Below are positions 9,391 through 17,427 of a stretch of DNA of 64,000 bases, one piece after another. Origin of the DNA: Geomicrobium sp. JCM 19038 (GTDB taxonomy: Bacteria; Bacillota; Bacilli; Bacillales; Marinococcaceae). The first letter of the stretch is position 1. Every line of letters starts with the position of its first letter. Location of the stretch: assembly GCF_000698125.1 (NCBI RefSeq), contig NZ_BAXA01000014.1, positions 45,551 through 109,550 of the forward strand, in the 5' to 3' direction. The notes under the pieces are model-generated. The model was not told the DNA's origin. It ran no database searches and was given only the letters and a program-made list of their open reading frames with translations. The translations under genes were made by a program, and so were the position numbers.

Positions 9391-10395
9391 ATGAATTCAC
9401 ATGTAGAAACGGTCACAGGTCGATTGGCAATTGAAGATCTAGGTAAAACGATGATGCATGAACATTTCATCTTTGGCTACCCAGGCTTTGAGGGTGACGT
9501 GACGCTCGGGTGTTACGACCGTGAAGAGGCATTACGAGTTGGTATTGAGGTATGTGAGAAGTTGCAACAATTTGGGGTGAACACCGTGGTGGATCCGACG
9601 CCAAACGATTGTGGGCGTGATCCAGAGATGCTTAAAGAAATTTCTCTGCGCACAGGAATGAACATCATCTGTGCAAGTGGTTATTATTATGAAGGTGAAG
9701 GGGCGCCAGCCTACTTCAAAGCACGAGTGGGATTAAGCAATGCTGAAGAAGAGATTTACGAGATGTTCTATAAGGAAGTCACAGATGGCATCGCTGGGAC
9801 TGGTATTAAGCCAGGAGTTATTAAAGTAGGTTCCAGTCGAGGTGTGATTACAGAATATGAACAGATGTTTTTTAGGCAAGCCGCACGGATCCAAAAGGAA
9901 ACGGGCATTCCGATTATGACTCATACGCAAGAAGGAACAATGGGCATCGAGCAAATCGAGCTTCTTCTTGCGCACGGAGCGGATCCTGCGAAGGTTGTGA
10001 TCGGTCATATGGACGGTACGACGAACATTCGTGATCACCTGAGCGTATTAGAGCGTGGCGTGACGATTGGGTTTGACCGTTTTGGCTTGGAAGGACTAGT
10101 AGGTACACCTCGTGATGAGGAAAGAAAATCGACTCTCTTAGGGTTACTTGCGATGGGCTATGAAGAACAGATCATTCTCTCCCATGATACCGTTAATTAT
10201 TGGCGAGGTAGACCTTTGCCTGAAAGCGATTTCATGAAGAGGATTTTGCAGAAGTGGCATGTCGGTCATCTATTTGAGAAGGTCATACCAGAGTTACAAC
10301 AGTCCGGTGTTACAGACAGGACGTTAAACCAGATCTTTACAGGAAACCCAAGTCGCGTTTTTATGGGTAAGGCGATCAGCGTGAAGCCTTTATAG
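9391..10395 (+). CDS. Phosphotriesterase-family metal-dependent hydrolase
   Basis: 334 residues. The binuclear metal site of the amidohydrolase superfamily is recognisable: HEH near residue 23, the probable carbamylated Lys in GVIKVGSS, then MTHTQEG, IGHMDG and LSHDT. Many members of this family act as lactonases rather than on phosphotriesters. With an acyl-CoA synthetase and an SDR enzyme beside it, a plausible pathway is opening of a lactone, CoA activation of the hydroxy acid and oxidation; this is inference. ATG at 9391 behind AAAAGGGGAG. Confidence 0.8.
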   Translation: MNSHVETVTGRLAIEDLGKTMMHEHFIFGYPGFEGDVTLGCYDREEALRVGIEVCEKLQQFGVNTVVDPTPNDCGRDPEMLKEISLRTGMNIICASGYYYEGEGAPAYFKARVGLSNAEEEIYEMFYKEVTDGIAGTGIKPGVIKVGSSRGVITEYEQMFFRQAARIQKETGIPIMTHTQEGTMGIEQIELLLAHGADPAKVVIGHMDGTTNIRDHLSVLERGVTIGFDRFGLEGLVGTPRDEERKSTLLGLLAMGYEEQIILSHDTVNYWRGRPLPESDFMKRILQKWHVGHLFEKVIPELQQSGVTDRTLNQIFTGNPSRVFMGKAISVKPL

Positions 10396-10408
10396 AAGCG
10401 GGTTTCGA

Positions 10409-10437
10409 GCCATCTCATAGGAGGTGGCTTTTCTTTA
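10409..10437 (+). terminator. Terminator after the hydrolase gene
   Basis: GCCATCTC-ATAG-GAGGTGGC followed by TTTTCTTT. Closes the SDR operon before the rplM promoter. Confidence 0.8.
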
Positions 10438-10456
10438 TCAATTTTGCTTATATTAA

Positions 10457-10485
10457 TTGACTTTGGGCTAGAACTATTATATGAT
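10457..10485 (+). promoter_or_regulatory. Sigma-A promoter for rplM-rpsI
   Basis: TTGACT (10457-10462), 17-base spacer, TATGAT (10480-10485). About 100 bases of untranslated leader follow (10490-10588). A structured L13 leader is known from Bacillus at this place; I can see short pairings but cannot confirm the fold by eye. Confidence 0.7.
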
Positions 10486-10588
10486 GTTAGTTGGCATTTC
10501 AAACTCCACTGCCCCGGAGAATGAAATAAACGAGAACAACAAACTGATTGTTAAATAAATGAATGATCTTGAACGAGGAGGTTCCACC

Positions 10589-11026
10589 ATGCGTACAACT
10601 TATATGGCTAAAGCAAATGAAATCGAACGTAAATGGTACGTGATTGATGCTGCAGGTCAAACTCTCGGACGTTTGGCTAGTGAAGTTGCTTCAATCCTAC
10701 GCGGTAAAAACAAACCTGAGTTCACTCCACACGTTGACACAGGTGACAATGTCATCATCATCAATGCTGAGAAAATTGAACTTACAGGTAAGAAGTGGAC
10801 AGACAAAGTTTACTATCGTCACAGTGGCTATCGCGGAGGGATTAAATCGACTCGCGCGATCGACATGCGTCAAAGCAAGCCAGAGAAGATTATTGAACTT
10901 GCAGTACACGGAATGCTTCCAAAGAACGCACTCGGTCGTCAAACGATCAAGAAGCTTCACGTATACGCAGGACCAGAGCATAAGCACGAAGCACAAAAAC
11001 CAGAAGCTTACGAGCTACGTGGATAA
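10589..11026 (+). CDS. rplM: 50S ribosomal protein L13
   Basis: 145 residues, the Bacillus length: [20 protein letters not shown]..., with [20 protein letters not shown] and [15 protein letters not shown] at 10589 behind GAGGAGG; an in-frame ATG at 10559 would place the ribosome-binding site inside the gene. Confidence 0.96.
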   Translation: MRTTYMAKANEIERKWYVIDAAGQTLGRLASEVASILRGKNKPEFTPHVDTGDNVIIINAEKIELTGKKWTDKVYYRHSGYRGGIKSTRAIDMRQSKPEKIIELAVHGMLPKNALGRQTIKKLHVYAGPEHKHEAQKPEAYELRG

Positions 11027-11044
11027 TTAAGAGGAGGGTTTGAA

Positions 11045-11437
11045 TTGACAGCTTTGCAATATTACGGTACAGGCCGTCGTAAGAACTCAACTGCTCGTGT
11101 ATTCGTCACACCGGGCAGCGGTAAAGTAACGATCAACAAGCGTGACATGGATGAGTACTTCGATTACGAAACACTCAAGATGGTTGTTCGCGCACCATTT
11201 GTTGAAACAGGAACAGAGAACCAATATGACATTAAAGTTAATGTTCATGGTGGTGGATTCACAGGTCAAGCGGGAGCGATCCAACTCGGTCTTTCACGCG
11301 CACTTCTTGAAGTTGATCCTGAATACCGCAAAACACTTAAAGAAAAAGGCTTCTTAACTCGTGATTCAAGAATGAAAGAGCGTAAGAAATACGGTCTTAA
11401 AGCTGCACGTCGTGCACCACAATTCTCGAAGCGTTAA
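11045..11437 (+). CDS. rpsI: 30S ribosomal protein S9
   Basis: 130 residues, TTG start at 11045 behind AGAGGAGGG. It contains [19 protein letters not shown] and the conserved C-terminal PQFSKR that reaches into the ribosomal P site. The last codons (SKR-stop) coincide with the prophage attachment core, yet the protein is complete, so integration does not inactivate the gene. Confidence 0.96.
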   Translation: MTALQYYGTGRRKNSTARVFVTPGSGKVTINKRDMDEYFDYETLKMVVRAPFVETGTENQYDIKVNVHGGGFTGQAGAIQLGLSRALLEVDPEYRKTLKEKGFLTRDSRMKERKKYGLKAARRAPQFSKR

Positions 11438-11438
11438 G
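11427..11438 (+). repeat. Proposed prophage attL core in the rpsI 3' end
   Basis: CGAAGCGTTAAG, containing the last two codons and stop of rpsI, recurs exactly at 54466-54477. The prophage integrase lies immediately inside. The sequence after this copy, including the terminator at 11452-11486, would then be phage DNA that replaces rpsI's own terminator. Confidence 0.65.
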
Positions 11439-11451
11439 ATACTACCTTTAC

Positions 11452-11486
11452 AAAAGCCCCCAAACCACTATGGTTGGGGGTTTTGT
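11452..11486 (+). terminator. Terminator downstream of rpsI
   Basis: CCCCCAAACCA-CTA-TGGTTGGGGG followed by TTTTGTT. If the att assignment is right, this terminator is supplied by the phage to rpsI; the host's original would be at 54490-54528. Confidence 0.85.
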
Positions 11487-11527
11487 TATGCATGCGAGTC
11501 TTTTAAAATGGGTCAAAATTTAGGTGC

Positions 11528-11558
11528 GTAGTATACAGGTAGTATACGAGTAGTATGC
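11528..11558 (+). repeat. Three tandem GTAGTATAC repeats next to attL
   Basis: GTAGTATAC at 11528 and 11539 and GTAGTATGC at 11550, an exact 11-base period, i.e. one face of the helix. Located between the att core and the integrase operon. This fits arm-type integrase or excisionase binding sites; the role is inferred from position and phasing. Confidence 0.55.
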
Positions 11559-11567
11559 AAGATTATA

Positions 11568-12194
11568 TCAGTTTTTCTTTACTGGCGTGGTAATCGCTTT
11601 TTCTTCATTCCAACCCCTCGAAATCCTTACGCGAACAACGTTATTACTTATCTTGTAAATCAAACACCAATCAGCTATAGTTTTAGTTTCGTTATCAATT
11701 GTCACATAATGCGATGATCTTCTTTTATTAGAGTTTTGCTTGAGGGTAACCCATCGACAGTTTGATGGTTCATAGTTTCCGTCATTATCTATCCTGTCTA
11801 TTTGTAAATTCTCCTTATATCCGTTGTCTATGGCCCATCTATAAAAGGACTTGAAATCATTCAACCATTCATCGCAAATAATAATTCCGCGACCTCCATA
11901 GTCTTTGTACTGACTTGTTTTAGAGTTGTAGCACCTCGTCTTCATACCTTGCCATCTTTTGTATAGGTTCTGATCAAACAAACCATGTTCGTAATTTCCG
12001 TTATTCTTTCCATTATTATGATGACCACAACTTTTAGTATTTCCACTTTTTAATAGATGACTTCCTGTCACAATGATGTTTCCGCAATCGCATCGGCATT
12101 CCCAGCAAACGCTTCGACCCATCCTTTTATCTGTAATTCTTAAAACAATTAACTTACCAAATCTTTTACCTGTTAAGTCTTTAATTTGCCCCAT
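11568..12194 (-). CDS. HNH-type homing endonuclease-like phage protein
   Basis: 208 residues. The N-terminal DLTGKRFGKLIVL motif and a zinc ribbon (CWECRCDCG ... SCGHH) are typical of phage HNH/AP2-like proteins. IDRIDNDGNYEPSNCRWVT is the degenerate HNH core, and the C-terminus looks like a helix-turn-helix specificity module. ATG at 12194 has GGAGG eight bases upstream. Lies between integrase and attL, transcribed with the integrase; probably a selfish free-standing endonuclease. Confidence 0.7.
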   Translation of the reverse strand: MGQIKDLTGKRFGKLIVLRITDKRMGRSVCWECRCDCGNIIVTGSHLLKSGNTKSCGHHNNGKNNGNYEHGLFDQNLYKRWQGMKTRCYNSKTSQYKDYGGRGIIICDEWLNDFKSFYRWAIDNGYKENLQIDRIDNDGNYEPSNCRWVTLKQNSNKRRSSHYVTIDNETKTIADWCLIYKISNNVVRVRISRGWNEEKAITTPVKKN

Positions 12195-12210
12195 CGAAAA
12201 TACCTCCAAT

Positions 12211-13295
12211 CTATACATCCAGTAGGTCAATTGCCTTTAATAACTGGTTAATGTCTTTGTGTGTGTACACCTGATCGGTTATATCCTTAGCTGAGTGACC
12301 CATAATCCGTTTTATTGCCAATTTGTTTGCATCGGCGTTATCCATCAACGTGGCGAAGGTATGTCTGCAATCATGTGGACGATGGGTTAAGTTTAATTGG
12401 TCCATCATCTTTTTCCATTTTTCATGATAATAAGTGTAATAACTCATTTTGTTATTTGTGATACTAGCCACTAGAAATTCTGACTCATCATTCATGCGCT
12501 TTTCAATTAGCGGATGAATTTTCTTATGGATCGGTACGACTCGATTTCTTCCTGCAGCGGTTTTCAGACCACCTCGTAGATAACGTTCCTCTAAATTGAT
12601 ATTCTCATTCTTAATCTCAACGAGTTCACCGGGCCGTAACCCTGTATAGATCATGATGAGTGCTGTATCGGCGTATTCTAATTGATCTAAGTTATCCCAG
12701 AGAAGTTGTATCTCATCGAGAGTAAACGGCTCTCTGTAGCTACCAGAATCGTTAGCAGGCATTTCGATATAGCGTGAGTAATCTTTCGTTGTAAGATCAT
12801 TCTGCATGGCGTGCTTGTACATTTGATTGAACAACACTTTTATTTTTTTCTTTGTACCGTATGACTTGTCGCAGTTATCAATGACAGCTTGTAAATGAGC
12901 TTTTCTGAGATCGTTGAATTTAATGTGATGTAGCGATTCAGCTTTCTTAAACGCAGCATTGTACCCGTGTTGATTGGATTTAGAGATCTTAGGGAACTTT
13001 TCTTTTTCTAGCCGTTCATAGACATCTGCAAAAGTCAGCTTGCCTCCAGATAGATCATAGGGATTGTTATTGTAGTCCGCAAGGGCGATCATGGCATCTT
13101 GTCTCGATTTATAATACCCCAGGTACTCGTAAAGTTGTTTGCCATTATCAGACCATCCAGCGGTGACACGAACAGCAAACGGTTTACGTCTTTTTCCAGA
13201 TAGTTTGAATACTGATCCGAAGCCGTTTGGGTTTTTGATAGGTCAACACTACCTTTCTTTATGTTGCTGTACTTTTTACACCGCATTTGCTTCAT
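12211..13295 (-). CDS. int: Tyrosine-family site-specific integrase (frameshifted)
   Basis: Catalyses phage integration and excision. Catalytic motifs are in the C-terminal part: TGLRPGE (Arg), RPHDCRHTFAT (His-x-x-Arg) and DQVYTHKD (nucleophile Tyr). The N-terminal arm-binding domain NPNGFGSVFKLSGKRRKPF is in another frame; restoring one A in the A5 run near 13237 joins it to the first 20 residues (ATG at 13295) and to the intact body from about 13092. A sequence error is likelier than inactivation. Last but one gene of the leftward lysogeny operon. Confidence 0.85.
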
Positions 13296-13332
13296 ATTGA
13301 GTTACCATCTACTTACATCTAATGTTTTTTAA

Positions 13333-13788
13333 TTAGACAGGCATCAATGAACGAGTATATAGTTTGCTTTCATACATCTCTAAGCGGCGTGTAGCCACAT
13401 CGTGTGTAACATTAAATAGTCGTGTAATGTCATTCGTATTTAATTGAGGTAAGTCATCTAGCATAAAAGTAGGTACACAAAAATGATAGGCGAAGAGATC
13501 AGCTTTCCATTCCTGGAACTCTCGAAAGGACTTGGGCATAATTAATTGGTTGCCTTTATCAATCAGTACATGTTTTAGTTCATGTGCAAACGAGAACCAC
13601 TCATCACGTACGTCACCGTTAGATAGTATGATTTCATTGCCGATACTATAAAATTTTCGTTTATAGCTGATTTTCACCCCGAGTAGCTTAGCAATGTGGT
13701 TCATATCCAGTTGATCAGCTTGAGTTATTCCAATACTGTGTAGTAGCTCAAAGATGTAATCTTCCAAGTGCGTATAGATAATGATCAA
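13333..13788 (-). CDS. ImmA/IrrE-type metallopeptidase
   Basis: 151 residues. Zinc-protease signature FAHELKHVL (HExxH) near residue 88 with a downstream EWKADLFAYHFCVP glutamate region, the M78/ImmA pattern. In ICEBs1 and phage relatives such proteins cleave the partner Xre repressor to trigger induction. Its partner here is probably the repressor at 14877-15227, two genes upstream in the same operon. Start (TTG at 13788) is uncertain. Confidence 0.8.
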   Translation of the reverse strand: MIIIYTHLEDYIFELLHSIGITQADQLDMNHIAKLLGVKISYKRKFYSIGNEIILSNGDVRDEWFSFAHELKHVLIDKGNQLIMPKSFREFQEWKADLFAYHFCVPTFMLDDLPQLNTNDITRLFNVTHDVATRRLEMYESKLYTRSLMPV

Positions 13789-13851
13789 CCCCTAATGAGA
13801 ACGTATGTTTGGTTTTGTGGTGAAAGAAAAGGTGTAATCAATGTACACCGT

Positions 13852-14859
13852 TTAAATCCCTAATAATTTTTTCTTCAGTTGGCTAAATTCTTCTTCAGTT
13901 ATCGCACCTTCATCTAGGAGTGTCTTATATTTCGTGATTTCTTCAGCAGGAGTTACAGGTTGTTTGTCGAGAGTTTTTTTATCTGCTTTTTCGCAAATTA
14001 ATTGGAGTATTGAAAGGCATTCCTGAGCTGAATCAAATAATATTTTATAAGAAGAACTGTCTTTCTTAGTTTTAGTTTCGATAAAATTTATATAAATAAC
14101 TGGTTCACTCATATTGTTCATAGTTACTTTTATCTTTAGAGTGCTACAAATCGCTTTAGTCGTTTTCTTTCCTGTGATACCACCGACAATAGCACCAGTT
14201 CCTCCGAAAAGTGCTCCGCCAACTAAAGCCCTTCCTAAACCACCACTAGCTACTGAATTACCATCTTCTAATAACTCGAAATTAACGATGTCTTCATAGT
14301 CGTATATTCTATCTAATTGCCCATTTGAAAGTGTAGCCCATTTTTTTTGAGTCTCATCGAAAGCGACAAATATACCTATGTTCTTGTCTATTCTGAATAC
14401 TTCTCTTTCGTCTTCAAGTTCTTTACTTACTTTGTTGACCGTATTAATTCGTAGTCTAATCTCTTCTAAAGTAAATTCATTCCCTACCCTAGATAATATT
14501 TCATTCATGTCAATCCCAGCTTCTCCAAAATGTTTCTCACAAACTTTGACTCCGCCTTTAAGAGTTTGTTTTAAAAGTGTTAGCTTCTGATCACAGATAG
14601 GGCATATCTTCTGTTTGTTTGATGTAATTAAATTTAAATCTGAATCAGTAAGTAGTTCAGTTGTTGAATTCTTTGAAATTCTATCTTGCAACTCATCCAC
14701 AGAGAAGTGGTTTTTATTTTTAATGCGATCAATTCTTTCTGATAGATCTATACCTGCTTCTTCATAGTGTACCTCGCATATTTTGGTGCCGTCTTTAATT
14801 TTTACAGTTTTGAAAAGGCTAAGTTTATCGTGGCAAATCGGACATGTATTTTGCTTCAT
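13852..14859 (-). CDS. Tandem zinc-ribbon protein with C-terminal SHOCT domain
   Basis: 335 residues. Two DUF4428-like modules in tandem (CPICHDKLSLFK...CEVHYEEAGIDL and CPICDQKLTLLK...CEKHFGEAGIDM, about 75 residues apart), each with a C-x2-C/C-x2-H zinc site and a following helix. Then a beta-rich central domain with a glycine-rich stretch (GGLGRALVGGALFGG), and a SHOCT domain at the C-terminus (LLDEGAITEEEFSQLKKKLL). No enzymatic motif. In the lysogeny operon between repressor and protease; function unknown, possibly superinfection exclusion. Confidence 0.7.
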   Translation of the reverse strand: MKQNTCPICHDKLSLFKTVKIKDGTKICEVHYEEAGIDLSERIDRIKNKNHFSVDELQDRISKNSTTELLTDSDLNLITSNKQKICPICDQKLTLLKQTLKGGVKVCEKHFGEAGIDMNEILSRVGNEFTLEEIRLRINTVNKVSKELEDEREVFRIDKNIGIFVAFDETQKKWATLSNGQLDRIYDYEDIVNFELLEDGNSVASGGLGRALVGGALFGGTGAIVGGITGKKTTKAICSTLKIKVTMNNMSEPVIYINFIETKTKKDSSSYKILFDSAQECLSILQLICEKADKKTLDKQPVTPAEEITKYKTLLDEGAITEEEFSQLKKKLLGI

Positions 14860-14876
14860 CTCTCGTCCGCCTTTCG

Positions 14877-15227
14877 TTAAATATCTTTTTGACTCTTCTT
14901 GAACTTGATGTACTCGTATACTTCTTTCATATCCTCTGCTGAAAAACTTTCAAGGTCTTTAAACATTAAGTCTATATAAGGAAACTCTGTAGCAATTTTG
15001 CTTTTATAGAATTCTAGATCATCCTTTTTATCTATTTCGTGATCTAGTAAGTAATCAGTGGACACCTCAAAGTAATCAGCGATTTTTTTCAAAGTCTCGT
15101 AATCAGGATCTCTATTGCCACTCTCATAACCAGATAGAGTAGTTCTAGCTATACCTAGTCTTTTAGCGAGTTCAGTTTGACTTAGCTTATGTTTAGTGCG
15201 AAGCACCGATAATTTATCGGAAAGCAT
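14877..15227 (-). CDS. Xre-family phage repressor (CI-like)
   Basis: 116 residues. The N-terminal helix-turn-helix (LRTKHKLSQTELAKRLGIAR, TTLSGYESGNRDP) is followed by a linker and a short acidic C-terminal part. ATG at 15227 is chosen because AAGGAG has proper spacing; an ATG at 15233 is one base from it. Divergent from the cro-like gene across a region with three matching palindromes, so this is the likely lysogeny repressor, and the ImmA-like protein its likely antagonist. Confidence 0.82.
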   Translation of the reverse strand: MLSDKLSVLRTKHKLSQTELAKRLGIARTTLSGYESGNRDPDYETLKKIADYFEVSTDYLLDHEIDKKDDLEFYKSKIATEFPYIDLMFKDLESFSAEDMKEVYEYIKFKKSQKDI

Positions 15228-15256
15228 AGGCATACTCCTTAGTTTAATATACCAGT

Positions 15257-15285
15257 ATTATACATGACTCAATAAGAGTCATAAA
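15257..15285 (-). promoter_or_regulatory. Leftward repressor promoter overlapping operator O1
   Basis: On the minus strand TATAAT (15257-15262) with a weak TTTATG -35 17 bases away. The spacer contains the perfect palindrome ATGACTC-AATAA-GAGTCAT (15264-15282), operator O1. Repressor binding here would shut its own promoter. Confidence 0.65.
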
Positions 15286-15288
15286 TAA

Positions 15289-15307
15289 ATGACTCAAAAA
15301 GAATCAC
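15289..15307. promoter_or_regulatory. Operator O2
   Basis: ATGACTC-AAAAA-GAATCAC, same half-site as O1 and O3 with one mismatch in the right arm. Midway between the divergent promoters. Confidence 0.6.
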
Positions 15308-15314
15308 AAATGTG

Positions 15315-15343
15315 TTGACGTGACTCAAAATGAGTCTTATAAT
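15315..15343 (+). promoter_or_regulatory. Rightward early promoter with operator O3 in its spacer
   Basis: TTGACG (15315-15320), 17 bases, TATAAT (15338-15343). The palindrome GACTC-AAAAT-GAGTC (15322-15336) fills the spacer, so bound repressor must exclude RNA polymerase. Drives the cro-like gene and the early operon. Confidence 0.8.
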
Positions 15344-15387
15344 GAAAATAAGCCAGACGCGATACGAGTCATTAGGAGGGTCGGAAG

Positions 15388-15610
15388 ATGAGAAAATGGC
15401 TTGCGGATTTAAGAGATGAAGCAGGGTACTCACAACAAGAACTAGCAGATAAAGTGCTTATTTCTAGGAGCCACCTATCAAGTATTGAGGTAGGCACTAG
15501 GGATCCCGGAGGCAGAACTGCCAAACGATTAGCAGATGAATTAGGGTTCGATATGAGCATTTTTTTTTGAAGAAAACAGACTCAAAACGAGTCAAAAAAC
15601 CACAGCATAG
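15388..15610 (+). CDS. Cro-like Xre-family regulator (homopolymer indel)
   Basis: Small helix-turn-helix protein (MRKWLADLRDEAGYSQQELA, SRSHLSSIEVGTRDP). As written it ends after FDMSIFF at 15570 because of a nine-T run at 15560-15568. With eight T the frame continues FFEENRLKTSQKTTA to TAG at 15608-15610, matching the usual tail of this family. First rightward gene; likely antagonist of the repressor. Confidence 0.7.
15579..15593. promoter_or_regulatory. Operator O4 inside the cro-like gene
   Basis: GACTC-AAAAC-GAGTC, a perfect copy of the operator palindrome about 257 bases downstream of O3, within the 3' end of the cro-like coding sequence. Could support DNA looping or a roadblock. Confidence 0.6.
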
Positions 15611-15620
15611 GAGTGATCGG

Positions 15621-15854
15621 ATGGTATTAAAACAGCGTGTAAGTTCTCATTACCTTAAACACATCTTGATAGACATGAACGGTCAGGAGATATGTGCAAA
15701 AGGAAAAATTAAACTCAATGACATTTTGTTTGGTAAAGGTATTGTATCTGTTGATTTGAAGCTTATGGCATCTGAAAAACCTGTTTTATTGATTGAGTAT
15801 ATGCCTTCGCTAATCACTAGGGACTTATCTGAATCACTAGGATTAAGAAGTTAA
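15621..15854 (+). CDS. Hypothetical early phage protein
   Basis: 77 residues, MVLKQRVSSHYLKHILIDMNG..., no recognised motif. ATG at 15621 has AGGAGTGATCGG upstream; a longer open frame begins at 15567 but overlaps the corrected cro-like gene. Start chosen on the ribosome-binding site. Confidence 0.55.
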   Translation: MVLKQRVSSHYLKHILIDMNGQEICAKGKIKLNDILFGKGIVSVDLKLMASEKPVLLIEYMPSLITRDLSESLGLRS

Positions 15855-15892
15855 GTGATTTAAAAAGAATGAATGACTCTGAATATTAGTGA

Positions 15893-15921
15893 TTTCCCCT
15901 CGAACCGACATTCGAGAGGAA
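15893..15921. terminator. Bidirectional terminator between convergent genes
   Basis: TTCC-C-CTCGAA-CCGACA-TTCGAG-A-GGAA, flanked by T- and A-rich tracts. Separates the 15621 gene from the oppositely oriented DUF2513 gene. Confidence 0.65.
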
Positions 15922-15929
15922 TCTAAAAA

Positions 15930-16289
15930 TTAATATTTTGATTGTGAGTAATCAATTGCTAATGAAACAAGAGCGGGGATTGCTAATCCTGCTGTGCTTT
16001 TAAGCTTTTCCTTTACTTTGTTCCATGTTGTATCAGAGCGTATCGCATCAGCGAATGAATGACCTTTTGGAGAAAGGTCTTCAATGCTAACTGACTGATT
16101 CATATAAAAAAAGTACCCAATGAATAATTGATTATCTTTACAACGTTCTAAATGAGTTAACATCTCATTTTTTGAATACGAATTTAACCTTTCATAATTA
16201 TCATTTGGGTATTGAAAGTCGGTATTAAAATCAGTAACTTCTTCAATTGTCAAAATAATATCACGAACGCATTCTGGATTAATTCTCAA
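15930..16289 (-). CDS. DUF2513 family protein
   Basis: 119 residues, with the family pattern INPECVRDIILTIEE at the start and LSPKGHSFADAIRSDTTWNK in the C-terminal winged-helix-like part. Common in Firmicute phages; function unknown. TTG at 16289 follows AAGGGGG at good spacing; a GTG at 16298 overlaps it. Confidence 0.75.
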   Translation of the reverse strand: MRINPECVRDIILTIEEVTDFNTDFQYPNDNYERLNSYSKNEMLTHLERCKDNQLFIGYFFYMNQSVSIEDLSPKGHSFADAIRSDTTWNKVKEKLKSTAGLAIPALVSLAIDYSQSKY

Positions 16290-16353
16290 TGTGTTCACCC
16301 CCTTACTGTCCTATTCGACAGATAGGGACAAATCCCTACAAGGAGGAAATGAA

Positions 16354-17007
16354 ATGTCAATTGTATTCGTCAAAGACAATCAGGTAGTAACGGACAGTTT
16401 AACGATCGCTAGAAGCTTCGATAAGGAACACGCAAGAGTGATGAGAGATATACGAGAGCTTGAATGTAGTGAAGAATTTCGGGTCGGCAATTTCGCCGAG
16501 TCAACTTACATCAATGAACAGCAACGAGAGTATCCAAAGTACATCATTAGCGAACAAGGGTTTACGTTTTTGGTAATGGGCTACACAGGATCGGATGCGA
16601 TGAGATTTAAAGAAAGCTACATTAAAGAATTTCACTCTATGAAAGAGAAAATCCGAAACAACGTCCAAGTATTGGATGAAAAGCAATCGCTCATCGAATC
16701 AATGAAGTTAACGATTGCGACGAGCGAAAGACAAGATAAAACAGAGAAGAAACTTATTGCACTCGAATCCAAAGTAGATGAGCAGATCACTTTAGATTAC
16801 GGCGAGCAAAGATCGTTGCAAAAGGCAGTAGCAAAGAGAGTGTACCACTTCACGGAAGACAAACAAGAAGCATCTAAGTTATTTCGGCAGGCATACCGAG
16901 AGATTAAGGATCGCTTTGCAGTGGCGAGCTACAAAGACGTAAAACGCAAGGACTTAGAGGCGGCAACGAACTACATTAACAATTGGATTCCTAAACGAGT
17001 AGCCTAG
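16354..17007 (+). CDS. Rha-family regulatory protein with ORF6C domain
   Basis: 217 residues. The N-terminal Rha domain (VTDSLTIARSFDKEHARVMR ... YIISEQGFTFLVMGYTG) is followed by a coiled segment and a C-terminal ORF6C domain (AVAKRVYHF ... LFRQAYREIKDRFAVASYKD). Found in many temperate phages and thought to bind DNA. ATG at 16354 behind AAGGAGGAAATG; upstream open frame lacks a ribosome-binding site. Confidence 0.85.
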   Translation: MSIVFVKDNQVVTDSLTIARSFDKEHARVMRDIRELECSEEFRVGNFAESTYINEQQREYPKYIISEQGFTFLVMGYTGSDAMRFKESYIKEFHSMKEKIRNNVQVLDEKQSLIESMKLTIATSERQDKTEKKLIALESKVDEQITLDYGEQRSLQKAVAKRVYHFTEDKQEASKLFRQAYREIKDRFAVASYKDVKRKDLEAATNYINNWIPKRVA

Positions 17008-17140
17008 CACAATTCAATTGTCAAAGGGCGGGTTATAGAAACACTTTAAATCATCAGCGTTTCTATACATTTATCATATCGCTACCTATTTAATAGCGTC
17101 CATGACAATTGGTCATATCAACGTAAGGAGGTGATTAGAT
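17008..17140 (+). other. Intergenic segment with several inverted repeats
   Basis: Contains TATAGAAAC...GTTTCTATA (17034-17067), CGCTA...TAGCG and ATGACAATTGGTCAT. No T-run follows, so these may be protein-binding palindromes or RNA hairpins before the next Xre gene. AAGGAGGTGATT ends the segment. Confidence 0.4.
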
Positions 17141-17416
17141 GTGGAATTAGGAGCGATATTGCGAGCCTGTCGCGTAAAAATGGGATGGTCGCAAGAGAAG
17201 ATGGGGTCGGCCATGCATATGGAACAAGCCATTATATCGAGAATCGAAACAAACCGTATGGTCCCAAACGTAAACGTCGTCCGCGAATGGGCAACAAAAA
17301 CGGATTGCCAAGAGTTATTAGTTATCTATCTAATGGGCGCTGAATCAATGCCAATTATTCAGCAAGTGCTAGAAGGAATATCTGGAACAATCGGATTTAT
17401 ATCAATGTTTATGTAG
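17141..17416 (+). CDS. Xre-family helix-turn-helix protein
   Basis: 91 residues, GTG start. HTH MGWSQEKMGSAMHMEQAIIS RIETNR region, then a hydrophobic C-terminus (VLEGISGTIGFISMFM) that may insert in the membrane or pack a dimer. Strong AAGGAGGTG upstream. Early phage regulator of unknown target. Confidence 0.7.
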   Translation: MELGAILRACRVKMGWSQEKMGSAMHMEQAIISRIETNRMVPNVNVVREWATKTDCQELLVIYLMGAESMPIIQQVLEGISGTIGFISMFM

Positions 17417-17427
17417 GAGGGAGAACG

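Noticed and set aside
9733..10108. Minus-strand frames within the phosphotriesterase-like gene.
   Set aside because: No start signals and no domain; they shadow a well-supported plus-strand gene.
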